40,460 nt of DNA from Acidobacteriota bacterium (GTDB taxonomy: Bacteria > Acidobacteriota > Terriglobia > Terriglobales > Acidobacteriaceae). The position numbers were made by a program, and so were the translations under genes. The stretch lies in NCBI GenBank assembly GCA_003010405.1, contig PJLO01000020.1, forward strand, positions 1 to 40,460, in the 5' to 3' direction. Within the stretch, counting starts at the first letter, position 1; every line of letters starts with the position of its first letter. This document shows, piece by piece, positions 16,629-24,707 of this stretch. The notes under the pieces are model-generated. The model ran no database searches. It was given only the letters and a program-made list of their open reading frames with translations, and was not told the DNA's origin.

Positions 16629-17046
16629 CGTTCTTCGTATTCAGCGGTTGCGTGACAATGCTGACGTTGGTAATTCCGGTCTGCTTCACCGCATCCATGA
16701 CAGTGGCGAAGGCGCCGAAAGGCACATTCTCATCGGAGCGGATATAGATGCTCTGACCTCGCGGGTCACGGATCTTCGCATGCAACTGGCCGGAAATTTC
16801 ATTGATATTGATGGGATCGTTTCCAAGAAAAACTCGCTGATCTTTATCAATAGTAATGACGAGCCGCTCCTCGGTAATCTCCTTCACCGTTCTTGTCTTC
16901 GGCACTTCCACTTCAATGCCGGACTGAAGGATTGGAGCGGTAACCATGAAGATCACGAGCAAGACGAGCATGACATCCACAAACGGAGTGATGTTGATGT
17001 CCGACAGCGAAGATTGGGTGCGGCCCTTGTTATTCGTAAACGCCAC
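16612..17046 (-). CDS. tolR: Biopolymer transport protein TolR/ExbD
   Basis: This 144-residue inner-membrane protein has one transmembrane helix in ITPFVDVMLVLLVIFMVTAP (about residues 19-38). It contains the conserved Asp (FVDVMLVLL) that takes part in proton translocation with TolQ. The periplasmic domain (IEVEVPKTRTVKEI...ITIDKDQRVFLGN...IYIRSDENVPFGAFATVMDAVKQTGI) is typical of ExbD/TolR. It is encoded 9 nt after tolQ and overlaps tolA, so it is part of a motor module. TolR rather than ExbD is inferred from the Tol-Pal genes downstream. Confidence 0.93.
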   Translation of the reverse strand: MAFTNNKGRTQSSLSDINITPFVDVMLVLLVIFMVTAPILQSGIEVEVPKTRTVKEITEERLVITIDKDQRVFLGNDPININEISGQLHAKIRDPRGQSIYIRSDENVPFGAFATVMDAVKQTGITNVSIVTQPLNTKNDASGR

Positions 17047-17055
17047 GGCAGCCTC

Positions 17056-17733
17056 CTATCGATCGTCTCCGTTGCGGTCGATGATGTTGAGCAATTCGAG
17101 GCTGAAGTCGTCCATGCGTGCGGCGAAATCACGGATTTGCTGCAGGAAAAGGTTGTAGAAAATCACGGCTGGAATTGCGGCGAAGAGTCCGGCGGCGGTG
17201 GTGATAAGTGCCTCCGAGATTCCAGGCGCAACCGCGCGGAGCGTTGCAGCGCCAGCAGTACCAAGCCCGTGAAAAGCATCGATGATGCCCCACACGGTAC
17301 CGAAGAGTCCGATGAACGGAGTGATCGATCCGGTGGTGGCAAGCCATGTCAGGCGGCTCTCCAGCCGCGTAAGTTCCTCGGAGGCGGCGATCTGAGTTGC
17401 GCGGTGAACGGAGAGCGTGCGCGGGTTACTCCCACCGCGCTTCAGTTCTTCCACGGCGCCTTCAAAGACTGCTACAAGGGGCGAAGGCTTGAACTGCTCA
17501 GCCACAGCGGTGAGTTCCTGAAGGCGAGTGGCGCGCCGAAAGACACGCACGAAACGTCCGCTCTGCACCGACGCACGGCGGAAAAGGCCGTATTTGGAAA
17601 GAATGATCGTCCAGGACAGAAGGCTGAAAACGAGCAAAATCATGAGCACGATCTTGGCGACGACACCGGTATTGGAAAGCATGTCCAATATCTCTCCGCC
17701 AAGTGCAGAAGCTAACAAATGTGTAATCGGCAT
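17056..17733 (-). CDS. tolQ: Proton channel protein TolQ (MotA/TolQ/ExbB family)
   Basis: Start ATG 17733 (MPITHLLASALGGEILDML) gives a 225-residue protein typical for TolQ; the open frame extends upstream but without family sequence. A first membrane helix (VVAKIVLMILLVFSLLSWTIIL) is followed by a cytoplasmic loop (YGLFRRASVQSGRFVRVFRR). The paired helices after it contain TTGSITPFIGLFGTVWGIIDAF and APGISEALITTAAGLFAAIPAVIFYN, where conserved Thr and small residues line the proton path. It forms the motor with TolR and is the first gene of the tol operon. A TATAAT box is found about 80 nt upstream. Confidence 0.94.
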   Translation of the reverse strand: MPITHLLASALGGEILDMLSNTGVVAKIVLMILLVFSLLSWTIILSKYGLFRRASVQSGRFVRVFRRATRLQELTAVAEQFKPSPLVAVFEGAVEELKRGGSNPRTLSVHRATQIAASEELTRLESRLTWLATTGSITPFIGLFGTVWGIIDAFHGLGTAGAATLRAVAPGISEALITTAAGLFAAIPAVIFYNLFLQQIRDFAARMDDFSLELLNIIDRNGDDR

Positions 17734-17812
17734 CCTTTTCTCATCCGAGCAAGCGCTGAAAGCACATCGCGGCCATGAGAATTTCCGAGGCTGTGATGCG
17801 GGTCCGCACTCA

Positions 17813-17818
17813 ATTATA
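17813..17818 (-). promoter_or_regulatory. Candidate -10 box of the tol operon promoter
   Basis: On the minus strand there is a perfect TATAAT (reverse complement of attata at 17813-17818) preceded by gac, with no good -35 at 16-18 nt. A transcript would start near 17806 and carry a leader of about 70 nt before tolQ. The call rests on one box only. The rest of the 300-nt tolQ-recN spacer shows a TTGACA at 17910-17915 on the plus strand without a matching -10. Confidence 0.4.
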
Positions 17819-18037
17819 GTCAGCTCAGTAAAGCTTGTGCGCGCAGTTCCACAGAATCGAGCAAGCCTGAACATAACTGAATACGATAAAGAGACCTGAC
17901 GCTCGGTTTTTGACATGACGCAGGAGTCTGCAAAACGGGGCAAAAGGGCGACTATAGACGCGCGCATTTTTAGCATGGCGCGCAGGTAGCCCTGCCGTGA
18001 TATGCTCGCCGGGAAAACTCCATCAAACGGGTGCTTA

Positions 18038-19720
18038 GTGCTCAGGGAACTGCGGGTTGAAAACTACGCCGTCATTGACAATGTAGTGGTCGAGTTTGGA
18101 GCCGGACTGAATCTACTGACCGGCGAGACCGGGGCGGGCAAATCGATTCTCGTTGATGCTCTGGCCTTGCTTCTGGGCGAGAAGGCCTCTAGCGACGTCG
18201 TACGCCATGGCACCGACAAAGCAACCGTTGCGGCCGTATATGAGAGTGACGATCCTGCCATAGCCGGGATTTTGGAAGAAAACGGAATCGACAGCGCGGG
18301 GACGGAGATCATCCTACGCCGGGATATTTCGGCAAGTGGCAAGGGGCGCGTTTACATCAACAATCAGCCCGCAACCGTGGCCGTGCTGAAGGCACTGGCT
18401 CCCCGTCTTGCTGTGATCCACGCTCAGAATCAGGCCATTCTGATGTTCGATCCTCCGGAACGGCTGGCGCTACTGGACGCCGCCGCCGGTTTGACGCTGA
18501 ACGGAGTTGCGGAGGCATACGCGAAGTGGAAAGAAGTTGCGCACCGCATTGCCGAGCTGGAGAAGGGCGAGCAGGAGAGACTTCGGCTGGTGGATTTATG
18601 GAAATATCAGCTAAAAGAAATTCACGATGCCAACCCTCTTGCAGGAGAGGATCTTAAGCTTGAATCCGAAAAGCGCGTACTCGCCAATTCCGAGCGCGTG
18701 TATGGCGCGGCTAGCGGTGCGTTCGCTGTGCTTTACGAGGTGGAGGAGTCGGCAATTGCCCGTCTTCGCACGGCCACAAAGCACATGGAAGAGCTTTCTC
18801 GCTTCGACGAGTCGTTCAGGGAAGCGCTCGGCCAGCTTGAAAGCGCACGCATAACGGCGGAGGATGTTGCGACTACACTGCGCGACTTTGCCGATGGCAT
18901 AGACGCTTCGCCGGAGCGGCTTGCCGAAGTGGAAGACCGGTTGGCTGTTCTGGACAAGCTTCGTCGCAAATACGGCGAGACCCTCGATGATGTTTTGGCC
19001 TATGAGCAGCAAATTGCAGGAAAGCTCAACGAGATCGAAAACAAAGACGAAGTGCTAGCCATCCTTCACAAAGAGCTGGCTGTCGCGGCCGCAAAATATC
19101 TGACTGAGGCTCGCGCTTTGAGCAATCGTCGCCTTGAGGTGGCGCGAACACTTCAAGGAAAAGTTGAAGGCGAGATCAACGACCTTGCGATGAAGGTGAA
19201 GTTCAAAATCGAGGTTTCCGGTTCGGACGAGGAAGCCAACTGGGGTGCTTCGGGGTATGACCGCGTAGCTTACATGATCTCCACAAACCCCGGAGAACCA
19301 ATGGGACCAATAGAGGAGATTGCTTCGGGTGGCGAACTATCGCGCGTCATGCTGGCACTAAAGACGAGCGTGGAAGCAGGACGCTCCCATACCGGAAATT
19401 CGGACGCGCAACGCTCGTTGGTATTCGATGAAATCGACACGGGAATCGGGGGGCGGGCCGCCGACGCAGTAGGCAAAAAGCTAAAAGCACTCTCGCGGAC
19501 GAAGCAGGTTCTGTGCATCACCCATCTGCCACAGATCGCGTCGTTTGCCGACCACCACGTCCTGATTGAGAAACAAGAGATTGCAGGGAGAACGAAAACG
19601 AGAGTGCGGGCACTTAGCCCGGAGGAACGGCGCACTGAAATTGCCCGGATGCTGAGCGGGGCCAAGGTCACAGAGGCTAGTCTGCGGAACGCCGAGCAGC
19701 TGTTGAGAGCAAACGCCTGA
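18038..19720 (+). CDS. recN: DNA repair protein RecN
   Basis: This SMC-like ATPase acts in double-strand-break repair. GTG 18038 gives MLRELRVENYAVIDNVVVEF, the usual RecN N terminus; ATG 18002 would add 12 unrelated residues. Neither has a strong Shine-Dalgarno. The protein has 560 residues with Walker A GETGAGKS at 29-36. Central coiled-coil regions flank a hinge-like middle, and the C-terminal half has the ABC signature ASGGELSRVMLALK and the Walker B LVFDEIDTGIGG, then ITHLPQIASFADHHVLIEK. Length and motif order are those of complete RecN. It is transcribed divergently from the tol operon and probably alone. Confidence 0.95.
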   Translation: MLRELRVENYAVIDNVVVEFGAGLNLLTGETGAGKSILVDALALLLGEKASSDVVRHGTDKATVAAVYESDDPAIAGILEENGIDSAGTEIILRRDISASGKGRVYINNQPATVAVLKALAPRLAVIHAQNQAILMFDPPERLALLDAAAGLTLNGVAEAYAKWKEVAHRIAELEKGEQERLRLVDLWKYQLKEIHDANPLAGEDLKLESEKRVLANSERVYGAASGAFAVLYEVEESAIARLRTATKHMEELSRFDESFREALGQLESARITAEDVATTLRDFADGIDASPERLAEVEDRLAVLDKLRRKYGETLDDVLAYEQQIAGKLNEIENKDEVLAILHKELAVAAAKYLTEARALSNRRLEVARTLQGKVEGEINDLAMKVKFKIEVSGSDEEANWGASGYDRVAYMISTNPGEPMGPIEEIASGGELSRVMLALKTSVEAGRSHTGNSDAQRSLVFDEIDTGIGGRAADAVGKKLKALSRTKQVLCITHLPQIASFADHHVLIEKQEIAGRTKTRVRALSPEERRTEIARMLSGAKVTEASLRNAEQLLRANA

Positions 19721-19774
19721 ACATCGCTTTACCTGAAAGACTTATTCCAACTTTCCTCGGGGGGTTGCACCTGC

Positions 19775-19780
19775 TAAGAT
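19775..19780 (+). promoter_or_regulatory. Candidate extended -10 for the ispH-hopanoid operon
   Basis: tgcTAAGAT at 19772-19780 is an extended -10-like element in the 235-nt spacer between recN and ispH. No convincing -35 lies 17 nt upstream. It would give a leader of about 170 nt before ispH. Nothing else recognisable, such as a riboswitch or small RNA, was found in this spacer. Confidence 0.3.
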
Positions 19781-19955
19781 CAGGAGAGTCTGGAACCTAT
19801 TCTGTTTGCCCCGCTGTTTTGGGTTGCTAGACGCCGTTTTCGCATTTTTTGGAACTCACCTGTTCGGAAATGCGCGGTGCCATAGGCTTTGGAAGTGAAA
19901 AGTGGGCTCGTGGAATACCAGTTGGCGTGGGTTCCATGTGAATAGCTGAAATCGA

Positions 19956-20936
19956 ATGACACAGACAACCGAAGCAAAAACTCTCCTTCTTTTGAAACCG
20001 CGCGGATTCTGCGCAGGTGTCGTGCGCGCCATTGACATAGTGCGCATCGCTCTGGAAACTTTCGGTCCGCCCGTCTACGTTCGCAAGGAAATCGTGCACA
20101 ACAAGTACGTGGTCGAAGACCTCAAGGAGAAGGGCGCGATCTTTGTGGATGACGTGGAGGAAGTGCCGGATGGCGAGCGCGTCATTTATAGCGCTCATGG
20201 AGTTGCGCCATCGGTGCGGGAAGCCTCCAAGCTGCGGAAGCTTCGTGTGGTTGACGCGACCTGTCCGCTGGTGACCAAGGTGCACGTTGAAGCCATACGG
20301 TTCGCAAAGGCTGGCTATTCGCTTATTTTGATTGGGCACCTGAATCATGATGAGATCGTCGGCACTCTTGGCGAAGCGCCGGATGTGACACAGGTAGTGA
20401 GCAACGCCGAGCAGGTATCGAATATCGTTGTTCCGGACCCGAATCGTGTTGCTTATCTGACCCAGACGACGCTTTCACTTGACGAAGCGAAGGATATCAT
20501 CGAGGCGCTTAAGGCAAAGTTCCCCAACATCCAGGGGCCGCACGCGCAGGACATTTGCTACGCCACGGAAAACCGCCAGCTGGCGGTAAAAAGCGTGGCC
20601 AAACAGACGGAGCTCGTGTTGGTGGTCGGTTCGCCTAACAGTTCGAACTCGAATCGCCTTGTCGAAGTCGCCAGAAATCTCGACACCAAATCCTTCCTTA
20701 TTGATACTTGCAAGGACGTGGATGAGAACTGGCTGGATGGCGTGAAGACCGTCGCTCTTACGGCCGGTGCTTCTGCTCCGGAAATTTTAGTTCAGGAAGT
20801 TATTGCGCTCCTGAGGCAAAAGGGATTTGTGAATGTGCGCGAGATCGAAGTAATGCCGGAGCATGTTCGTTTTGCGCTGCCATCGGAGATCGCGGCTGCA
20901 ATCGGTGTTGCTCCCGATGCGCCCACGCTGGAGTAA
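19956..20936 (+). CDS. ispH: 4-hydroxy-3-methylbut-2-enyl diphosphate reductase
   Basis: This is the last enzyme of the MEP isoprenoid pathway. It converts HMBPP to IPP and DMAPP with an iron-sulfur cluster in the cytoplasm. Three conserved cluster cysteines are visible: Cys19 in KPRGFCAGV, Cys103 in VDATCPLV and Cys201 in QDICYATENRQ. The catalytic-site SPNSSNSNRL-type segment and the TAGASAPE motif are also present. The protein has 326 residues, a normal length. It stands 6 nt before shc, so the final precursor step is transcribed with the hopanoid genes that consume C5 units. In many bacteria ispH is elsewhere. Confidence 0.95.
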   Translation: MTQTTEAKTLLLLKPRGFCAGVVRAIDIVRIALETFGPPVYVRKEIVHNKYVVEDLKEKGAIFVDDVEEVPDGERVIYSAHGVAPSVREASKLRKLRVVDATCPLVTKVHVEAIRFAKAGYSLILIGHLNHDEIVGTLGEAPDVTQVVSNAEQVSNIVVPDPNRVAYLTQTTLSLDEAKDIIEALKAKFPNIQGPHAQDICYATENRQLAVKSVAKQTELVLVVGSPNSSNSNRLVEVARNLDTKSFLIDTCKDVDENWLDGVKTVALTAGASAPEILVQEVIALLRQKGFVNVREIEVMPEHVRFALPSEIAAAIGVAPDAPTLE

Positions 20937-20942
20937 TCTGTT

Positions 20943-22889
20943 ATGGAAACAAGTTCGCCGCAGTCAACTGCGATTCGTTTTGGGAAAATTTCGGGCTTGA
21001 GTACCCAGCTAAAGAAGGCGATTCATGCGGCACAAGAGTTTCTTTTTAATAAGCAGCATGAAGACGGTTGGTGGTGCGGCGAACTTGAATGCGACACAAC
21101 TCTTGAATCCGACTACATTTTTCTGCACACAGTTCTTGGTACTCGCGATGAGCGCCGGTTCCAGCAGTGTGCGGATGAGATCCTGCGCCACCAGAATGAG
21201 GACGGCGGCTGGCCGAATTACACGGGCGGACCTTCGAATGTGACCATCAGCGTGAAGGCTTACTTTGCGCTCAAGATGTGCGGATATCTGCCAGACGACC
21301 CTCGCATGGCTCTTGCTCGCGAGCGGATTCTTGCGCTGGGAGGCGTGCCGGCCTGCAATACCTACGGTAAGCTCTACCTGTGCGCTCTGGGACAGTACGA
21401 TTACGATGCGGTTCCGGCAATTCCGCCAGAGATCGTGCTGTTTCCGAAGTGGTTCTGGTTCAATATCTACGAGATATCTTCATGGTCGCGGGTGATGCTG
21501 ATTCCGCTTTCCATCTGTTATGCGAAAAAGCCTTTCAAGAAGATCCCCGATGAGTGGAACATAGACGAACTGTTTCCTGAGGGGCGACATGGCAGTTCGC
21601 TGCGACTGAAGTGGGATAAGAAGCTGTTTGGCTGGCGGAATTTCTTCCTGGTACTGGATCGACTCTGCCACGGTTTTGAGCGCGTGCACGTGCGCCCGCT
21701 GCGTTCGATTGCGCTGAAAGCGGCTGAGAAGTGGATGCTTGAGCGTTTCGAACTGAGCGATGGCTTAGGAGCTATTTACCCTTCGGTTCTCAATTCCATT
21801 ATTGCAATGCGCTGCCTGGGCTACTCTCTGGACGATCCGCAGGTGATCCGGGCTTTGGATGAGTATGGAAAGTTGGCAATCGAAGAAGGTGACACCTTCC
21901 GAATTCAACCCTGCGTTTCACCCGTGTGGGACACCGCTTACGCATTGTGTGCGCTTGTGGAGAGTGGCGTCAGTTCGACGGACCCGCGAATGGTGAAGGG
22001 GGCCGAATGGATGCTCAAGAAGCAGATTCGCCGCAAAGGCGACTGGGCCGTAAAGGTCCCCAATGCGGAGCCCGGCGGCTGGTACTTTGAGTTCAATAAT
22101 GAGTTTTATCCAGACGTAGACGATACCGCGCAGGTGTTGCTTGCCCTGAATCAAATTCAGACGAGCGATGCGCGATTCCAGAGCGAGTCCGTGCAGCGTG
22201 GAATTGACTGGGAACTGGCCATGCAATGCAAGGACGGTGGGTGGGCCTCATTCGACAAAGACAACGATCGAATGGTGTTCCAATACATTCCGTTTGCCGA
22301 TCACAACGCGATGCTCGATCCAGCGACGGCCGACATTACGGGGCGAGTGCTGGAGTGCCTGGCTGCACATGGTTTCACGTTAAAAGACAAGGTTGTGCAG
22401 CGTGCGATCGCTTTCCTTAGCAAGGAGCAGGAGTCCGATGGCCCTTGGTTCGGGCGCTGGGGCGTTAACTATATCTACGGAACCATGTGCGTCTTGCGTG
22501 GGTTGGAAGCCATTGGATTCGATAATCATGACGCAATGGTACAGCAGGCAACCGAATGGCTGCGCATGGTGCAGAATTCCGACGGAGGCTGGGGCGAGAC
22601 GACTGAGTCTTACGACGACGAGAACTTGAAAGGTGTCGGCGAAAGTACAAATTCGCAGACTGCCTGGGCGGTGCTAGGCTTGATGGCCGGCGGTGACTAC
22701 CGCTCGGAGTCGCTAGCTCGCGGGATTGCGTATCTGCTGGATCATCAGGATGCCGACGGAGGCTGGAGCGAGGTGCCATTCACCGGCACAGGGTTCCCCC
22801 GCGTCTTTTATCTCAAATACCATTCCTATCCCTGGTATTTTCCGCTGCTGGCTCTGGCTAAGTATTCGCGTAACGCGGAAGGGGTATAG
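20943..22889 (+). CDS. shc: Squalene-hopene cyclase
   Basis: This monotopic membrane enzyme cyclises squalene to hopene and hopanol, the core of hopanoids. The 648-residue length is normal. The catalytic DVDD motif that protonates squalene is at residues 391-394 (DVDDTAQVLLAL). QW-type repeats recur: EDGWWCGELE and NEDGGWPNY near the N terminus, then CKDGGWASFD, NSDGGWGETTESYDD and DADGGWSEVPFTGTGFP toward the C terminus. The C-terminal YLKYHSYPWYFPLLAL segment is also typical. Start ATG 20943 follows ispH by 6 nt. A perfect hairpin just after the stop separates it from hpnA. Confidence 0.97.
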   Translation: METSSPQSTAIRFGKISGLSTQLKKAIHAAQEFLFNKQHEDGWWCGELECDTTLESDYIFLHTVLGTRDERRFQQCADEILRHQNEDGGWPNYTGGPSNVTISVKAYFALKMCGYLPDDPRMALARERILALGGVPACNTYGKLYLCALGQYDYDAVPAIPPEIVLFPKWFWFNIYEISSWSRVMLIPLSICYAKKPFKKIPDEWNIDELFPEGRHGSSLRLKWDKKLFGWRNFFLVLDRLCHGFERVHVRPLRSIALKAAEKWMLERFELSDGLGAIYPSVLNSIIAMRCLGYSLDDPQVIRALDEYGKLAIEEGDTFRIQPCVSPVWDTAYALCALVESGVSSTDPRMVKGAEWMLKKQIRRKGDWAVKVPNAEPGGWYFEFNNEFYPDVDDTAQVLLALNQIQTSDARFQSESVQRGIDWELAMQCKDGGWASFDKDNDRMVFQYIPFADHNAMLDPATADITGRVLECLAAHGFTLKDKVVQRAIAFLSKEQESDGPWFGRWGVNYIYGTMCVLRGLEAIGFDNHDAMVQQATEWLRMVQNSDGGWGETTESYDDENLKGVGESTNSQTAWAVLGLMAGGDYRSESLARGIAYLLDHQDADGGWSEVPFTGTGFPRVFYLKYHSYPWYFPLLALAKYSRNAEGV

Positions 22890-22909
22890 AGCAAAGTGGC
22901 ATAAGTCCC

Positions 22910-22935
22910 ATACGCAGCCTTTCAAGGCTGCGTAT
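22910..22935 (+). terminator. Perfect hairpin between shc and hpnA, terminator-like
   Basis: atacgcagcctt (22910-22921) pairs with aaggctgcgtat (22924-22935) without mismatch, followed by agTTTT. It lies 20 nt after the shc stop and 16 nt before the hpnA TTG. It has the shape of an intrinsic terminator with a short U tract and could cause partial termination, so that hpnA and later genes are expressed less than ispH-shc. It could also protect the upstream mRNA end. Confidence 0.6.
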
Positions 22936-22951
22936 AGTTTTGGAGACCGAA

Positions 22952-23968
22952 TTGAAAGCGTTTGTCACCGGAGCAACAGGATTTGTGGGTAGTCACGTCG
23001 CACGCCTACTTGAAGAGCAGGGTGCCGATTTGCGTCTGCTGGTCAGGGCGGAGAGCCGCAGAGAAAATCTTGCTGGATTGCGGGCGGAACTTGTTGTCGG
23101 CGACTTGACCGATTCTTCGTCGCTTCGCAAGGGAATGGAAGGCTGCGATGCTGTCTTTCATGTCGCGGCCGACTATCGCCTCTGGATTCGCGACCCTAAA
23201 CCGATGTATGCGACTAACGTGAACGGTACCGCAGCTGTAATAGAGGCGGCACAAGCCGCGGGAGTACGCCGCACCGTGTATTGTTCGTCGGTGGCCACGT
23301 TGGGTTTTGGCTACGATCGCAAACCGGTGAATGAGGATACTCCGGTCAACGCGAACGAGATGATTGGTCATTATAAGAGGTCGAAGTACTTGGCCGAGCA
23401 AAAGGCTGTTGAACTCGCGTCCAAAGGCGCTCAGGTTGTGATCGTTAATCCCAGTACTCCGATTGGGGAGCGGGACATCAAACCCACGCCTACGGGTCGA
23501 ATCGTGCTGGATTTTCTCCTCGGCAATTTTCCAGCCTACATGGAAACCGGAATGAATCTGGTAGACGTTCACGACGTTGCACGCGGGCATCTGCTGGCGT
23601 TTGAGAAAGGCCGTCGCGGTGAGCGCTACATTCTGGGCGGAGAGAACCTCACCCTGAAGCAGATTCTCGACGTTTTAGCAGAGCTGACGGGCTTGCCTTC
23701 GCCAAAGATGAAGGTGCCACACGCGGTTGCGATGGCCTTTGCGGCTTTCGACCAAACCTTCAACGGTCACTTGATGCGTCGCGAGCCAAGAGCAACAATC
23801 GATGAAGTTAGGATGGGAAAGAAATTCATGTGGGTAGACACAGGAAAAGCTGAGCGGGAGCTGGGATACACACACGGTCCGGCGCGTGAGGCGCTTGAGC
23901 GCTCCGTCCGGTGGTTTGTCGCGCAGGGATATGCACCAGCTTACGAAGCCTCGTGCCCAAAAGCATGA
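22952..23968 (+). CDS. hpnA: Hopanoid-associated sugar epimerase HpnA
   Basis: This extended short-chain dehydrogenase/epimerase is found in hopanoid clusters. TTG 22952 is chosen because ggaga lies 6 nt upstream and translation then starts exactly at the dinucleotide fold MKAFVTGATGFVGSHVARLL. The upstream TTG 22940 has no ribosome site. The NAD(P) motif TGATGFVG is at residues 6-13. VFHVAADYRLW, the YKRSKYLAEQ catalytic YxxxK and VNPSTPIGERDIKPTPTGRIV follow as in HpnA. The exact substrate is not established. A role in side-chain or sugar-linked hopanoid modification is generally assumed. The stop overlaps the hpnG ATG (ATGA). Confidence 0.93.
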   Translation: MKAFVTGATGFVGSHVARLLEEQGADLRLLVRAESRRENLAGLRAELVVGDLTDSSSLRKGMEGCDAVFHVAADYRLWIRDPKPMYATNVNGTAAVIEAAQAAGVRRTVYCSSVATLGFGYDRKPVNEDTPVNANEMIGHYKRSKYLAEQKAVELASKGAQVVIVNPSTPIGERDIKPTPTGRIVLDFLLGNFPAYMETGMNLVDVHDVARGHLLAFEKGRRGERYILGGENLTLKQILDVLAELTGLPSPKMKVPHAVAMAFAAFDQTFNGHLMRREPRATIDEVRMGKKFMWVDTGKAERELGYTHGPAREALERSVRWFVAQGYAPAYEASCPKA

Positions 23969-24702
23969 GTGCGAATTCGGTTGAATTCGGATTTGTCGCT
24001 GCACTGGAGCGCGAGATAGCTGGATTGACAAGGTGTTGGAATGCTGTGCGTTTTGCAGACGTTTCGCAGGCGATTTATCTCAATCAGCACGCCGCCCTGA
24101 TCTGCGGCGGCACCGGTGTTGCCCGAGCGTATGCTGCCACAAAAGTGCTGATTGAGAAGTACTCGCCAAGGATGTTAATTTCAATAGGGTTTGCTGGATC
24201 ATGTGTAACGGATTTGCGCCCAGGTTCGATTGTGGTTCCCGCTGCTTTGCTGGAGGCGGCCACAGGAAGGACCTTTCGCTGTGCGTTTGGAACGGGGCTG
24301 GTCGTCACTGCGGATCGAGTCGCAGATAAGGCGCTGAAACGGCAACTGGCTGCGCGCTTCAGCGCACAGGCAGTAGATATGGAAGGTACGGGCGTGGCTG
24401 CGGCTGCGATCGAGTTTCAGAGGGAATTCGCAGCAATTAAGGTGATCTCCGATGGCGCGGAGGAGGACTTAGGGTTCCTCTCCGGTTTCGTAACGCCAGA
24501 GGGTTTTGATACTGCACGTTTTGTGGCGCACATTGCGTTGCGCCCAAGGTTGTGGCCGGCCGTCGCAGCCTTGCAGCGGAACAGCAAAATGGCTTCTGCG
24601 GCACTGCAGGGCGCCGTGCGGGAATGCGTGAGCGATTGGCGGGATTTCTCAATGAAATCCTCATCTGCCGCCACGAAAGTTTCGATGAAAGAGAGTTGTT
24701 GA
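23965..24702 (+). CDS. hpnG: Hopanoid-associated nucleosidase/phosphorylase HpnG
   Basis: This protein belongs to the MTA/SAH-nucleosidase-like phosphorylase superfamily. HpnG removes adenine from adenosylhopane, giving ribosylhopane (or its phosphate), the precursor of bacteriohopanetetrol. ATG 23965 overlaps the hpnA stop and gives 245 residues. Visible features are FGFVAALEREI at the N terminus, ICGGTGVARAYAATK, SIGFAGSCVTDLRPGSIVVP, the substrate-binding VDMEGTGVA (Val137, Asp138, Met139, Glu140), and KVISDGAEED near residue 160. The partner enzyme HpnH, a radical SAM protein that makes adenosylhopane, is not encoded in this window, so it must be elsewhere if the pathway is complete. Confidence 0.9.
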   Translation: MSANSVEFGFVAALEREIAGLTRCWNAVRFADVSQAIYLNQHAALICGGTGVARAYAATKVLIEKYSPRMLISIGFAGSCVTDLRPGSIVVPAALLEAATGRTFRCAFGTGLVVTADRVADKALKRQLAARFSAQAVDMEGTGVAAAAIEFQREFAAIKVISDGAEEDLGFLSGFVTPEGFDTARFVAHIALRPRLWPAVAALQRNSKMASAALQGAVRECVSDWRDFSMKSSSAATKVSMKESC

Positions 24703-24707
24703 GAAGA

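Noticed and set aside
16609..17715. Long plus-strand ORF of 368 codons opposite tolR and tolQ
   Set aside because: It lies antisense to two clearly identified motor genes; its translation is charged low-complexity without any family motif, a typical antisense shadow in GC-rich DNA.
19721..19955. Spacer between recN and ispH searched for a tRNA or riboswitch
   Set aside because: No cloverleaf-like arms and no conserved aptamer core could be found.
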